From Chamaea fasciata (taxonomy: Eukaryota > Chordata > Aves > Passeriformes > Sylviidae): a stretch of 64,000 bases of DNA. Below are positions 13,627-28,033 of this stretch, piece by piece. Every line of letters begins with the position of its first letter. Position 1 is the stretch's first letter. The position numbers and the translations under genes were made by a program. Location of the stretch: positions 48,263,563-48,327,562 of the forward strand of contig JARCOQ010000005.1 of assembly GCA_029207755.1 (NCBI GenBank). Reading direction: 5' to 3'. The notes below the pieces were generated by a model that was not told the origin of the DNA, made no database searches, and saw only the letters and a program-made list of their open reading frames with translations.

Positions 13627-16600
13627 GACAAGTCAATCACACACTCAGCCTTCAAGGTAGATCCATTGATCTTGCTCAGCCACTAGCTCTCCTCCCAACA
13701 ATCCTTCTAGTCTGATGCTTAGCCCTTTGGCTACATTCAGGGCACTGTTGAAGTTGGGGGGTCAGATCAGTCCAGCCCCTACTTCAGAGCCTGGCATCAC
13801 TGAAGAGAACAACTGTCAGCAGAAGATGGGATCATGTCATCTCTCAGGTTCCACGTCATTCTTACACCCAAGTCAAAAGGGATAGAGAATTGTCCTTTGA
13901 CAGCTGATCAGCTCTCTTTGTGAAATTAATCACTTATGTCAAGCCCATGTTTGAGTGCTCACCCTCAACACAAAGGAATGACTGGTGCTTGTGATCAGTT
14001 TGGACTTGTGCTGGAGATATAGGCAGGGAGACTGAAAAGATCAGGCAGATAAGGACTCCCTTTTACTTTCTCAGCACAGTCCCTCCAGAGGAAAGTGAGG
14101 ACAAATGAGCAAGGTCATTGGTTGTATATGTATGTGTGTATCGATTGCATACACCACCAGGACACATACAGCTCCAGTGTATAGTACAGTCAGCCGTATG
14201 CTTTTCACCAATGCAGGACTCTATTTTATTTTTTTTTAAAGCCAGGAATTCAAAATTTCTCAGTGGTCATGGCCAAAACCGGATCAGGATCCTCCAGCTC
14301 TATATGACAGCTGTGTTTGCACAGAAGTAGAAATGCCCACAGAGCTTACAATGGTTCACCCTCAGCTACTAGAACCGGGCATGTTACATCAATCTTCTCC
14401 CTGAACATGTCCACTTTATTTTGTAATCACAACAGTAGAAATGAAAAAACCTGATGAGGTCATCTCTCTATCCCCTGCCTGAGTGGGACAGTTCCCTGTG
14501 GGACTGTTCCTCACTCTTTCTTTATTCAGTCACACTTTAATAGTTCACATTTCCACAGCATTTTTCATCAGAGACAACAGAGCAGTGTCCCTCCATCTGC
14601 CTACAAGACCTGTTGGTGTGCCCACCTAAGGCCACACTGATGTCCCAAGGAAATTTCAGGCATTTCAAACTTAAGAAGACGCTCCTTCCACACAACAGGT
14701 CCTGCTCAGCTACTCATTCCCATAATTCTGTTCTTCAGCAACCAGGTACACTTGAAATAAACACACCAGTCCTGTACTTCTTTGTGCTACACCTCTGGTC
14801 TTGGGTGTCCAAGAATGGAACCCTTCCATATTGTTCACTGCTACACATGCCCCCATCAAATTGACAGAAAGCTGCAGCAGCAGGGAAAATGCTGGCAAAA
14901 CTTTGTCGAAAAAGGAAGTCCAAAAACAACCCTAGCTGACACCAGCCACCCACAGGGAAAAGCCCAAAAGGCTCCATCTTGCCCTGCCCAGAAGAACAGG
15001 CTCAACACCTGCTCTCTCATTGACATGCTAAGTAGAGAGGCTGTATCCTGCATTGAGATTACCAGATAAATAAGCAGATAATAAAACAGATAATAAATAT
15101 GCACCAGAGAAACCAAATCCACTTAAGAAGCTGAAAGTGACTGCGGGTGTGAAGCACCAATCGATTCTAAACTCTCAAGGATTCATTTTCTGAGAGATGC
15201 TCACAAGGAGAACCAAGAGACTTAGAGAGTTTGGCAAAATGAACAGTTAACTTCATTCCAGAATGACTGTTACCCTCCAATTACAAGTCACTAAATTAGA
15301 TTCCTTCACAGTGAAATGCAGTCCCCATTTCTGCAATGCTTTATTAACTTTAATGTGCTCTATATGGTCTCTGTCTTTCACCCTCTTGCTCACTCACTTA
15401 AATGCTATATTTGTTCTCTTAAAATATGTCTCCTGTGGTCCCTCTGCATCAACTCATACAGTATATTATGCTTGTTTAGGCAATGGCTAGTTGTGATGCC
15501 CAGGGAGGAGAGTGTAGATTTTTCCCAGCCCCTTTCCCACCAGGAATAATTTACAGGGCCTTCCAACCCAGGACTCTGATACAGTTCGAGCAAGAGCTAT
15601 ACAGGCAGTCATGACAGCTGTCAGCCTTCACATCCAAGCACATGCTTCACCCAGTGGGAAAAATGGCAGCCAAGAAACTCATTCCTTACTCTTCACCTGC
15701 ATCAAAGCTAATAAATCCCTAGCATCTACCTCCAAGCAGGAGAAAATAGCCCAGATCCTGAAGAGCACATAGGTGCCAATCTGTTGGGTGTCTGTGCCCC
15801 ACTCAGGCAGATTTTTCTATTCAACACAAGATGAAGTTATCTGCACAGTTCCAGATCCTCAGGCTTTGGCCAAATATGGAGGGAGCAGCCAGGGCTAGGA
15901 GGAAGCTAATTCAAAGAGGATGTTGTCTGTGGCTCAGTAGCCAACCTGCCATCTACAGTTTGGATCCTCAGCCATAAGCCCTCTCTGGATCAGGCAGAGC
16001 AATGCTTAGGTAGCCTGTGTTGTACCAGCCAAGACATCTCTCTCTCCATCTCTCACTCACACATAACACATCTGTCATGCTCACGATGTCTTTCAGGTGC
16101 TCTGTGGGCAGGCAGTGTGCCAGACAGCAAGGTTCTTCTAAGGGAATAGCTGGGCTCCCTCATAGGATGGGAGTTGGGGATGTGATAAGGCAGAAGAACA
16201 TCAGTAAATCACACCCAACCCAGGGCTGAGTGTGGTTTTCACCATTCAGCTCCCACAAGGCAGCTTAGGGGTGAGCTGCTCAAAAACTAAATCAGGGATG
16301 CTCATGGTGTTACAATCCCTTCCCTCCTTGGGGCTGACTTGTATTCACATCAGTAGCCACTCTTCACACATATGCTCACATGTATGTGCTGGTTGTTAGA
16401 GAAAGGGACAGACAACACCAACACCAATCTCACCTCAATTTCCTCCTCTGGTCTGGCTCACTGCAGGTCCCTTTTGAATGTGTGCTAGTAGAGACAAGGC
16501 AGGTGTGAACCACCACAGACTTATCAGATTAAGGGGACCCCAGAACTATTGTGAAAATATGTTTCTGCATACAGAGCAACAAGTTTTGTCCATAATTTCT

Positions 16601-18637
16601 ACAGTGCTCAAGTGTAAACATTCAAGGTATTCAGTCAAGAAAGTACTGGAGGGAGCACACAGACCTCCTTGTAAGTGTGTTAATGTTTCCATTGAAAGAG
16701 GGGGATGGAGAAATTCTCACACTAAGAAATTCATAAGTACCTGACAAGGCTACAGCTGTAAAACAGGGCATTTACCCTTTGTTGTTTCAAGGAATTTTAA
16801 TAATTTTACAGTATAATTTCACCAGTCAAGAGTGATTATAAAAACATGCAAGTATATTTTATTACCAAGTATTTTACATGATCAGGATTTTCCTTTAGAG
16901 GTGGTGTGGGACAACACAGTGTTTGAAGTATTTTCTGTGATTATGACACTCCAAAACACTTTAGTAAATCCCAAACTCCAGACTGGTAAAAAAATCCTTT
17001 AGACATTACTACACACTATCATATTGTCTCTGAATCCCTAGAAAATAATATATGGTAAGGCTAACAGATGAAGTGGTTTTACAGACATATCTATAGTTAG
17101 GTATAAATATGCCAGTAAAATCATTACACCTCTATAATCTTATTTTACTTACCAATAAAATATATCCACCATGGTAGAGGAATGCAATGTGTACTTACTG
17201 CAGAGCAATGTTACATAATCACTTTCAAAATGGGAAGTGAAAGTTAATGTCTCCAACTGAAAATGCAAGAGGGATGTAGGTAGTCAGACAGTAATTATTC
17301 CAATTGGAATTTAGCCAGAACCAAAGGTTAGATTGCTTAAAAATATCATGAGAACCTTACTTGACACTGCACTTTTATGTGGATCAGACCTAAGATAAGC
17401 ATTAATAGAAAATTATTAGGCTACACAGGCAAAATACAGCTCAGCATTAAGAGATATTTCTGGATGATATTTCAAAATACAGAAAGTACATAAATAGGTC
17501 ACTGTGCATTCAACCAGGCTAACTGTAAACAGACTACTACTCCAGCAGTGTACAGCAAAGCCAGGCCATCTTCAGGTCAGGTAAAGAAACTGAGGCAGAA
17601 CAAGGGCTGGTCAGAGGTTTTTGGGGGTAGTTCTGTTGTGTGCTGACACTGCTACCTCCTCCTGCTGCAGTTGTGTCTTCTAGGTAGCCTTGCACAATAC
17701 CCTCTAGGAAGGGTATCTGCAGGCTCCCCAAACCCAGCCTCCAAGCTCAAGACAGCAAGAGGAAAGGAAGTCATGTAATACTGCAGTTCTAGACAAAAAG
17801 CTGTCTGGAAGGCAGCTTTCCTAAGAGGAAGACAGTGCTTGGGACAGGAGGTTGTACAATGCCCCTAGCCACCATCAAAGGGAACTTTACAGGGATATTG
17901 GCTCCATATTGGGAGAATGAAAAGCCTGCCTCCAGTCTCTCTCTCCTATGCTTCATTGGAGGGCCACACTGAAGTTCCTATCCAAATGTTCTTTGGGCTC
18001 TGCTCTCTGAGAGCTCTGATGCTCTAAGCATTGCATAGACTTCAAGTCACAGAATCCAAATTCAACAGCTAATCTTGTATCTGTACCAACTGCAATGCTA
18101 ATTCCCAGCCCTACTCTCATCACTAGCTCAATTCCAGGCCTCACCACTATCACCACCCTCAGTCCCCTTACTACCTAAAGACAGATGTCCTGCCAGACCC
18201 AGTGTGAGACATCAGCATTACTCTTTGACATTTGCTCACCTTTGACTGCATCTTAATTCACACTGCCTTCATTCCTCTGACAGTTTGAGAAGTATCAGAC
18301 AATGAACCCAAAAGCAATCCATATGTTTCAGGATCTAGTTGGAGGTAGAAAGAAATCCATCTCACCTGTGAAATACTTTACAAACCTCAAAGGTGCTTCG
18401 GGGCTAGTATCCAACACATCACCAGAGAACAAGTGCACTAGAAGAAGCTGTAGGGAAGTCAGCATTGCACTAGATGACTACTGGGCTGTCACACAAGGAA
18501 ATACAAGTATGTCCAGATCAAAGAAAAACACTATTTCTGTATTTACCAATCACAGAAGACTGGTGACATTTTGATCTTTTTGTCTACTACCTGCATTATG
18601 GGCAAACTGAAGGAGGTAACAAGACACTTGCAAGGAG
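13627..18637. other. intron 1 stretch, no gene seen
   Basis: Unique sequence of ordinary composition on both strands. Open frames are under 100 codons and look random. No recognisable repeat. Confidence 0.7.

Positions 18638-18667
<30 letters not shown>
18638..18667. repeat. poly-A tract (A30)
   Basis: Thirty consecutive A, the longest homopolymer in the window. No matching LINE or SINE body is recognisable upstream, so it may be a simple repeat. Likely length-variable. Confidence 0.95.
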
Positions 18668-18671
<4 letters not shown>

Positions 18672-19139
18672 GGACAGACTGGAACCTATCAACTGTTACT
18701 CCAAAGACCTGTGGTTTAAAGCTATAAATCACACCACAATTTACACCTAAGTTTCTCCATCTCTCGGATTTTTGACGATCCAGTTTTGGCTTAGGACATC
18801 CTCCCATTCACATGGTTACTCTGCAGTGTAGACATGCTGTATATTGCATATCTCTGAAGAGGCATTAATCTTCACTGCTGTAACTATTATCCTACCTCAC
18901 CTTCATCCCAGGCTATTTGTATATTGACAACTCTCACACTGCTATTTCCCATATTACTGCTTACCATGTAGGTGACATAAGTGCCCATAAATCTTTTTCT
19001 GGCTCACAGCCCTGTTGTTCCAGGAATTTTGTCAACAGACACAAAGAAGAGGAGGATGGATCTGGGGCACAATAGATGTGTCTTGAAAGCACCTGCACAC
19101 TTCAGAATGAATGATACTGCAGGAAAATCTCTATATATT

Positions 19140-19455
19140 TGTGGGCCTGAGAGAATTTTCGCCTGCTAAGCAGCTGGGAACTTTTCCCAAGGAAAAATTT
19201 CTCAAAAAAGCTTTTTCTCAAAACAATCTTAGTAAACAACTATCCTTTCTCAAAACAATCTTTGTCCAGCTAGTGTTTTGCTGTTTCTCTAGTTAACCAA
19301 TGGCATTAGAGAGGTGTCGTTCCTATTCACCAATCATGTTAAGTTTGTATCGGAACACCTTATAAAAGGTAGTAAGAATTAAACAATAAAAGCCTTCTTT
19401 TTCTATACTTTTGGCCTTCTGAAATATTTAGAGTCTTTCATGTCCTACAGCGACA
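19140..19455 (+). mobile_element. solo LTR of an endogenous retrovirus (316 bp)
   Basis: Begins TGTGGG and ends CGACA, with TGT...ACA termini. It is flanked by TATATT (19134-19139) and TACATT (19456-19461), a 6-bp target duplication with one mismatch. Inside, in LTR order, are CCAAT at 19297-19301 and 19330-19334, a TATA box (TATAAAA) at 19361-19367 and a poly-A signal (AATAAA) at 19385-19390, then a U5-like tail. The 6-bp duplication fits a class II (ERVK-like) bird element; the family is inferred. No gag, pol or env sequence lies beside it, so it is a solo LTR left by recombination. Confidence 0.75.
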
Positions 19456-20679
19456 TACATTCAGAGCAAAAAGATGGCAAAGACTAGAGACAATGGAAAG
19501 TGCCATCCATAGTGGTGAATGCAACAGTCCAGCACCTGGACTAACTGGGTTTATTATGGTGACCCTGAGTAAACAGCCCTCCAAGGGCCTTTCAGTAGCT
19601 TCAGATGAAAACTGATATGGTTTTGTTTGTTTTAACTGGCTTTGGACATCACTTATATTATCATTCTGAGCTAAAAATGCTCCTATGACAGTGGCAGAAA
19701 CATTCCTCCAAGGTCTTTTGAACAGGTCTTCTTTCTATTCCTCACAATCACTCCCTCTCCAATACGTACCTCTGTCCATGCCTGTAACATCCTGCAGATC
19801 CATTTCTATCTAACATTTAAAAATGTTTCCAATTTTCCCTTATTTCTCCCAAGTCAGCCTTGTTCTTTTGGGGGATGCATCACACACCACCAGCCAAAGC
19901 CTTCAAAGCCCTTGGAGCTCCCTCATTACCTCACTGTTAGCACTCTTTCCACAGACACTGGGTGGAAAATAGCACATATGTTTACTTCTATTCTCTATTT
20001 ATTTTCTTCAGAGCTGTTCTTTCTTTATTAAACCAGGTACAAACTCCTCCCTGACTTGGGCAGTGCCAGATACATCAGAGGCTAGTTTGCCTCTGTCTAT
20101 CCAACAGGTGTATGCAAGAGTAAGGTGTAAAAGTGCTTCCCCTTCCCTACCCCATCCAACGGAGAAGACCAATTCTCTCCCTGCACTTAAGGCAGTACAA
20201 AAAACACTTTGATCATCAATTAGACCCATATCATTCCCAACAGATGAACAACTATGTCTCATTATTTTAAGCTTGCCCAAGGGTAAGTTTCCAGTGCCCT
20301 TCCCACTTCCTCCCACCCACATATTTTACATATCACAGGTGATAGCTTATACAGCCACAGCCTGCAACCTTCTGTTGAGACCAACACCAAATGATTCATA
20401 GAAATCAAAAGTTAAAATCCTTTGCTTAATAGTCTTACCCTTCCCCCAGTCACTTCAGGATTACTGTCTGCAGCACCTGCTTTAGCACACTACCTGCTCT
20501 GAAACAACTCAAACAATAAGATTACCACTGCTAGGAGATGGCTCACATTTTGAAACATATCCCTAAACTCAGCCTAAATTTTCCCTTTGCTTAGCTATCC
20601 TGTAACTTTAATAATACCGCCTTCATTCAGCCTAAACCATTTCTCCCTCTCAACTCACCGTTTCCACCGTGAAAATGCT
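19456..20679. other. intron 1 stretch, no gene seen
   Basis: Unique sequence; no supported feature. Confidence 0.6.
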
Positions 20680-20790
20680 AGTAGGTGGTGATCTGATCAC
20701 CCCTTGAGACTTGCCTCTGCTGCAGCAAAAGTTCAGCTGTGTTTATTGCTCCTCATAATTCAAGTCCCCATCAGGATGAGCGAAGGATAA
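20680..20790 (-). mobile_element. old CR1 LINE fragment
   Basis: Plus-strand GGTGATCTGATCACCCCTTGAGAC and GCTCCTCATAATTCAAGTCCCC parallel the complement of the CR1 3' region (GGTGATCTTATCACCCCTC, CCTCATAAGAG...CCAGTCCCC). The copy is well diverged and lacks its 3' terminal repeat. Confidence 0.5.
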
Positions 20791-23700
20791 CGAAGGAAAT
20801 GGCTGGGTGAGGGAGCAAAGGAGTGGGTCTGACCTGCTTACCCAGACAGGCACACACATGCAGAGCTGCAGGACTCAGTGTCACACACACAAAAGCCATT
20901 AAGAGAGACAGCAGGTCAGTCTGGCATTGCCCAGTGCCAACTTCTAAATGCCAGAGCAGAGAGGCTTGGCACAGCCACCCCTCTCTGCAAGCCTGGCTTG
21001 TGGAGCCAGGCTAGAGGCACTATTCCCCTGCCAGGATCTCACCCTTCCCCCAGCATCCCGCTTAGAGAAGTTTAGAGGGTTGAGACAGGTCCTCTCTGCC
21101 AGAGACTGAAATATCCTCACCACCTGGAGGGTTCAGCTGCCACAGCTGTCACTCCATGCATGTGTATGCTCCGCTTGAAACAAGGCATTTCAAAGCTTAT
21201 GAGGCATACGCCATTTCCCACTTCCAACTGTTGTCTGCCCCACCTCAGAACCGAATCTCGGCTCAGAGCGAGACCATCCAAATCAAGGGACATGCTGCTG
21301 CATCCCTCCACAGGATTTCAGCATGGTTGAAAGCCGCTTTGCCTCCTGAAGTGCAAGACTCAGTTTAAACAGGCAGCAGAATGCTACACAGACAACATTG
21401 TGTTTGCCTCTTAAATAGACCTGAAGCCCTTTGAAAATCCATTGGACGATCCCTTCCTTCCTTTCTTAATTCTCCACTTCCAGTTTTCATTTCCAAGCAG
21501 GAATCAACAACACATTAATAACATGAGGATATTAAAGACCGCAATTTCCAAAAGCTAGGGATTTAAATACCTCCGATCCATTAATAACCATGAGAAACAC
21601 GCATTTAACTTCACTTGGATGGTTTGAAAAAGCACATCCTTGGCACTTCTCATTATTTGATGTTATTAATTTGAGGTTTTCTATTCAACTTTAATCAATT
21701 CAGCATTTTGTGCGTTGACAGATTGATACAATGAATTTCAAATTTTAGAAAACAACGAGAATTTTAATTTCTGAGGGTGGAAGGACTTTCCCATTTCCCA
21801 GACTCTCTCATGCACCTCTCTCAGTACCTGCTCATTCCCTGCATCATTTCCTTGAAGGGAAAACACAGAGCAGGTAAACAGAGTCTGCACTGGCTCCTGA
21901 AGGCAGCTGCCAAATTCCACTCCAGTGCCAAGATCCCCATTGATTACTCAAAGTCTCACATCAAGAGACAGCGTGAAATTATTTGGATGCCATATGTAAA
22001 CAGTGTAAAAGCCAATTCAGAATCATTTTTTTTAAACATACCATATGCAGGAAAGAAAATATTTCCTTTTTTTAGGCCAAAATTGAGTGATTCCTTCTAC
22101 AAGTCTAAGAATTCTAGAAAGGGCATCTGAGTCAGACGAAGACAGCCTCAAACTACATTTGCACTTTGGACACAGTCATCCTGTGCTGCCTATCTTCTCA
22201 TATGTACTGCATGACACGGGATACAGTTTTAAAACATAAAGCTGCCCATCCTTAAGAAAGATCTTCATGGGTGCACATTTCAGTTTTGGAACCCATGCAG
22301 CAGGGACAAGGTAGGAGAAAATATGCACTACCTCTGCTCATGATGGCACTGCTACAGCAAATCTGAAACAGCCCTAAAGCAGAGTGCCAGGGTTCACCAG
22401 GCCTGATCAGATTCTTAGGAAGGTGTTACAGAGAGCAGAAATGGCAGAGAAGGTGACTTGATGCTTGAAGCACTAAGAGGTGATGAGGACAAAAGAGCTG
22501 CTAAGTGGAAGCAGTGGGGTGAAGAGAGATAGGTATCCTGTGAGCTGGTCCAGGACAAAGCTGCAGTGCTACAGATGTGGATGGGCCACATCTCACAACC
22601 CACCAGCATCCCTCAGGAGGCTCATGGCTTCTTGTTCTCCACTGCTATGTGGCATTTTGAAAAATGAGGTTTAGTCACCCTGAACCCTGTGCCAGCCTTG
22701 TTTGTGTAATAAGACAGGGAATTAATCTGGAAGTGAAAGGGGCCGAGATCATGGGTTTGGCACGTGGAAAGAGGCATGACACATCCACTGAGGCCAAGAA
22801 GAGACAAAGGCAGATTCTGGTTAGGCCACTAGAAATAATAGAGGAGTACCCAGAACACTATGGTTTGAATTTCTTTCCTTGTAGTTGCCTGTCTGTTGAT
22901 CCCTCTCTTTTCACTCTGACCCTTAGTAAAGGACTTTTATGTTCCTGTTATCATTACTTATTGAAAAACAAAACAAAGTCTACCCAGGAGAAATAAGGGA
23001 AGACAAATGTGTGACACCTAAAAGAGTGCCATTCAAGATATTTGGAGTTGTACACTCCCTATCCAGAAGAATCCCAAGAAACACTTATCCCTTTAGAAAA
23101 ACTTGATTCTTAAAATAAACACTAAAGCCAGGATAACTGGAGAATTGATAACTGTAAATCAGAAAAATTTTTGGTAGTCTAATTTTTTTCTCCTTTTCCT
23201 CTTTCTTCTTTCAACCCACCTCTCTTCCCTTTCCCTAACTTTCTGAGTTCCATGACCAGTAAGGGACCAGCCATAGAGCAGCTGGATACAATATGCTTTC
23301 ACAGTACATTAGTGCTGTGCACCAGACCATGCTGTGCCTGCAATTGTATGACAGGTCAAGGCCAATTCATCTTACTGAGAACTTCAATCAACAGTGTCCA
23401 GAAAGCTCTCCCGCTTGGAGGGACCCAGCCCAGCAGCCACTGACCTCTCCCTCTGCTCAGCACTCTATCATATTTACAGAGCTGCAGTGATGGAAAGATA
23501 TGCAGGCAAAGCCATGTGTAGACCACAGCTCATCACTGGCTGTTGATCATTCAGGGACAGGGATGGGAAGACACAATCCACTGCAAACAGACCAGGTTTG
23601 GCTCAGCTGGATGCTATTTCCATGCTTTATTTTTTTTTTCCCTCTGTTCTTTGTTTTCTCCCACCTCTCAAATTCATTGATGCTGGCTACTTCAGGCACC

Positions 23701-26700
23701 TTTCCAGCAGCTCATTTAACTGTTCATTCCTCCTCATGCCAGCAAATGCATGTGAGGAGATACCAGTCCATGTCAACTCCCAGCCCAGCTCCACCACTGA
23801 CTTCATCATGGTGCAGTTCAGCTCCCTTGTACCACATCTCCTTTACACAGAAGTCACTATAGCTTACATTTACAGCAGGAAAAAGAAGCATTAGTAGCAA
23901 GAAATTACATGGCCAGAATGTGATAATTGTCACAATAGTGAATACCAGTAAATAAAAATCAATACTATAGACAAAGTGTAGCCCTGGCTCACTTATGCTT
24001 TAAGATCAGTTTAGTTTTAAAATAGCATGAGGGCTTAGTAAAAAAAGAAAATCCAGTTTTTCAATATTGCCCATCAACTTCCTTCAAGCTACAATGTATG
24101 TCCTACTCTACCACCCTTTTCAGCTTTCTCCATCCATCATTTCTTTCCAATCCATTTTTTGTTCTTCATGGCTCCATTTCTCACTTTAAGCACTGTCATA
24201 TTTTTGGTCCATCCTTGTTACCTCTTAGCTCACTTGTATTCACACCATTCATTGTCTGGATTTAAATCTTAAAAGCATGGAGGAAACAATCCACTACAAG
24301 TGAAGTCTTGTTCTAATCCTTCATATCGGCATCTAAAACCAATAAACGTTTTCTGAAAGTGTAAATGTCATTGTTTTCTTTCTCATCCTTTGCCTTATTC
24401 TCCTCATCAGAAAGGTAGAGATGCAGCTTCTCTGCTTCATAGAGTTAGAATGTTTAATTATTTATGGTATTTAAAATACTTTTGACTCTCAAGCAATAGA
24501 AGCTACAGGAGCTGAGATTATTGTTACTGCTTTCCATTGCACTTACCCGAAGGCAGCAATGTCTTCTTGTGAGATCATACCCAACATTACTCACAGGATC
24601 CCAAGAGAATGTATTAAAACCTGTATGTCCAAGATCTTGAGAACAATAAATCCTAGTTTAGCTAGGAGCAGAGAGAAAGGAAATCCTGTAATACCACAAA
24701 TACTTGGCAACTGCCAAGCTAATTCCTGGTACTCAATATCGACTTTGCCACATTGACTCAAATTGCAAAACACTGCTTATCTGTAGTTTTTGATGAAACA
24801 TGTTAGCAACTGCAGACTTGTTGAGGTTATGCTCACAAAAATGTCTAAACTCATGACATATTTCACCTAGTCCCAAGCAGCTTCCTTGCTGGCAAGGAAA
24901 AGCAAGAGCAATGAGTAGCTTTGGCGAGGGAGGCAGAGCTGCAAAGGGCAGCCAGCCTTCAGCACCTGGGGTGGAGCTGCAGCTCTTCTCAGCACCAGGG
25001 CCCATCCTCCAGGCAACTTCAAACCAGACCTAGAAAACTGCTAATTCATCAAGAGATCTACCCTAAGGGTCTGACACAGATCCAGGAGGTCTGGTCCCAG
25101 CAGCTCTTGGACAGTGAAAATGTAAAGCCCAGCCCCAGTTCAATTCACTTGCAGAAACTCAAAAGGAGATCTCCTAGGCATGGGTCTCCAAAATGGAGAG
25201 CCTGGATTTAAATTGATCTGGGGGAAGGTGGGCAGATCAAAGTCACCAGGCTTTATGGTATGGACAAAAACATCTTGGGAGCTCTGGCTCATTCCCAAAC
25301 AAAATCCAGGAGACTGGTGACCCAAGAGTCCTGTCTGGGGCTTCAGTGCCAGAGATGCCAGAAATCTGGGATTCATAGAGAAGTCCTCACATGTGATTTT
25401 GAGGCCCCATGCCCTTAGACCAGACCATGAGTTACAGCAGCCCACAGCTAGAAGCTCTCGAAGCCAGGGGAAGAAATACAGCTGTGGCAAGTTCACCACA
25501 GTTAGTGACTCTCACAGGTACCTCTGAACTTGCAGTATCCCAGTATTTGCAGGGAAAGGGAGGGAATTTTGACATTAAGTTTGGACTAAAAATGTTTCTG
25601 CCTCTGAAGGTACTCCCCCTGCCTGGAAAAGCTTCTTGTACCCTGGAGGCTTGTTTTTCTGTCAGACTTAACAAACTGCACTGCGCCCCTCTCACCTGGG
25701 GGGAACACAAAGGGTTTTGAGGGGTTCTGAAAGCCACAGTGTAGTTTTTGTCATTGACAAATTTACAGAGAGAAACTGCTCTGCTTTGGGGGATTTTTCT
25801 GTTGAGCAGGGACAAATGATGACAGCTGGAGTAGTCCTGGAGTCAAGAGAAGTGATGTCCACCCTGACTCAATTTCTCCCTTCAGTTCCCACCATTTCCT
25901 GGGTTACACTACCATAGAGCAATGTTGAAAGATTAGTGCATTCCCAATGCAGAATTAATTATAAGGTAAAATAAGGGTGTGTATGTATTTTTTTACATGT
26001 CCTCACATGGTATATATTTTTTTATATATAAACATAAAGGATTTCTTAATATTTTTTTAAATATAAATTTAGAGGGTATATATGCACTCCATCACATCTT
26101 GAACCAGGAGACAGGTCTGCATTTCTTTGAAAGTGGAACATAGGTGAGAGAAGCAGCTCTTTACCCCTTTCCTGTCAGACCTGAAATGGCACCAGTTCCC
26201 AAACACACTAAATCCATGTATTCCTGAAAATGGGAAAATTCAAAAACCATCCTGGGAAAAGTTGGAGACAACATTCAAGTTGCATCCCTTTTACATTTAG
26301 GATGGCCATTAAAGAAAATCAGCTTCTAAGTTAGAAAACCAAATATTACTGCTACACCAGGGGCCAGCACCCAGCACAAAGCAGCTGTTCTCCCCACCAA
26401 GAGTTGTTTCTGGGGTGGAAGAAGAGGCACGACTCAGACAGTTGGTGAGGGCTTGGTGGATATAGTGTCAGGGCTGTCTTAACGCTGCCCATCTTGAACA
26501 GCTGCAATAGCACTGAGGTGCTAGTCCTGCCTTTTGAAGGACTTTTGTACGAGGCTGAGGTTATAGTGGCAAATAACAATCATATTAAAGCAGTCAGCAA
26601 CAGTCTTTACCTAGGTCTCACCCTTGTCTGTATACAGCAGTACTAATATTGACTATCCTGAATAGCCAAAGATTATATGCTGCAAATATTACCCATCCCT

Positions 26701-27715
26701 AAAATGATGTAGATAAAGCAAACCCAGGTGTCTATAAGAACTGCCTCTCCAAGTGCCTTGAGCACACCACTCATACCCCTCTAACTTCCTGGGGCTACGC
26801 TAACTTTGGGCTTTTCATGTTTCTTCTACCCAACATAGCTTTGATTCTTCTCCAAGCCAGGTCCAGGGCACAGTGAACTTCATCCCCATGGGGTCCCCAG
26901 TTTCAAATAAAAATAGATTTTAAATATCAGCCCTTAGATACCATCCTTGCTTCCTGCAAAACCTCTCTCACACAGTTCTGTTCAGGATGACACCGTGGCA
27001 GGACCTTGTTTCCCAGCCAGGAGGCATTTCTGCACACAGCCATGTCAATTGTTGTATTTATGAAGATGCCAAAGTATATTAAAATTCTCAGAGGTGTTTG
27101 CACTATTCATTTCCACTACCACTGTGCCAGAGGGGTGTAAACCCCTTTGATCTGATGTGGCAGCATCTTAAACCTACTTTGCACAGGTGCTAGCACCTTT
27201 GTGAAGCACTGCATACCACAGGAGGGGGTTCATGATCTACATACAGAGCATACATCCAGAGAGAAGCGTCTTGCCACGCTCCTAGTGATTTCTCTCCAGG
27301 GAGAAGGGGAAAAGCTGGAATAAATAAGACACTTATGCATTACCAACTGACTACACTGTTGGTGTTGCTCTGGGATCCCCTTCCTCTTGTTTATACTTTA
27401 TCTTCAGAGCCCGCAAAACTTCAGTGACTTCCCACCTCCCTGACCATATTCCTAGCATAGCCCTGTCACCACTTCATCTAGAGTTCCAGGGTACTTCAAG
27501 CAAGACAAAAAACAATACCCATTTATCATTCCTTCTTTCCTAATTAAAGAAATCTGAGGGCTCAACAGACCACAGCTGAGCTCCCAGCCCTGGAACTGAG
27601 GTGAGTCAGTGGGCAAGTTGTGCTGCCCTTCCAATGATCTATCCAGGCAGACATGGCATGCAGCTGAGGAACCATCCTCTCCAGATCCATCTACCTTCCA
27701 GCTTCCCCCCACTGC
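20791..27715. other. intron 1 stretch, no gene seen
   Basis: Mostly unique. An AT-rich stretch with short TATATA palindromes lies at 25960-26090. Two REST-like half sites lie near 24958-24996. No coding feature. Confidence 0.6.
24958..25005 (+). promoter_or_regulatory. two RE1/NRSE left-half motifs in tandem
   Basis: TTCAGCACC at 24958-24966 is the perfect left half of the REST-binding element, and CTCAGCACC at 24988-24996 is one base off. The right halves are poor, so these are candidate half sites only. Confidence 0.25.
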
Positions 27716-27767
27716 TAAAATTTTAATTTATATATAAAATTCAATTGCCTAAAAGCACATATTTTGA

Positions 27768-27886
27768 AAAAAACCCAAACAGAAAAAACCAAAACAAAAC
27801 AAAAACAACAAAACAAAAACAAACCCAAAAAAACCCCACAAAAAACCAAAACAAAACAAAACAAAAAACACCACCACCTCAAACCC
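27768..27886. repeat. A-rich (AAAAC)n-like low-complexity tract
   Basis: About 120 bases composed nearly only of A and C with irregular AAAAC and AAACC units. Open frames on either strand here are artefacts of this composition. Confidence 0.9.
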
Positions 27887-28033
27887 AAAATATCAGATAC
27901 CCAGACACTAGGGAAAGAAAAAGCACTCAGGCAGTGCATCAACTCCCTAAGGGTTTGAGTTACTGCCAAGATGACATCTGTAGGGAAATAAGCCACCAGA
28001 TGCAGGAAGTGGACTACAGGGGCCCAGAGCAAT

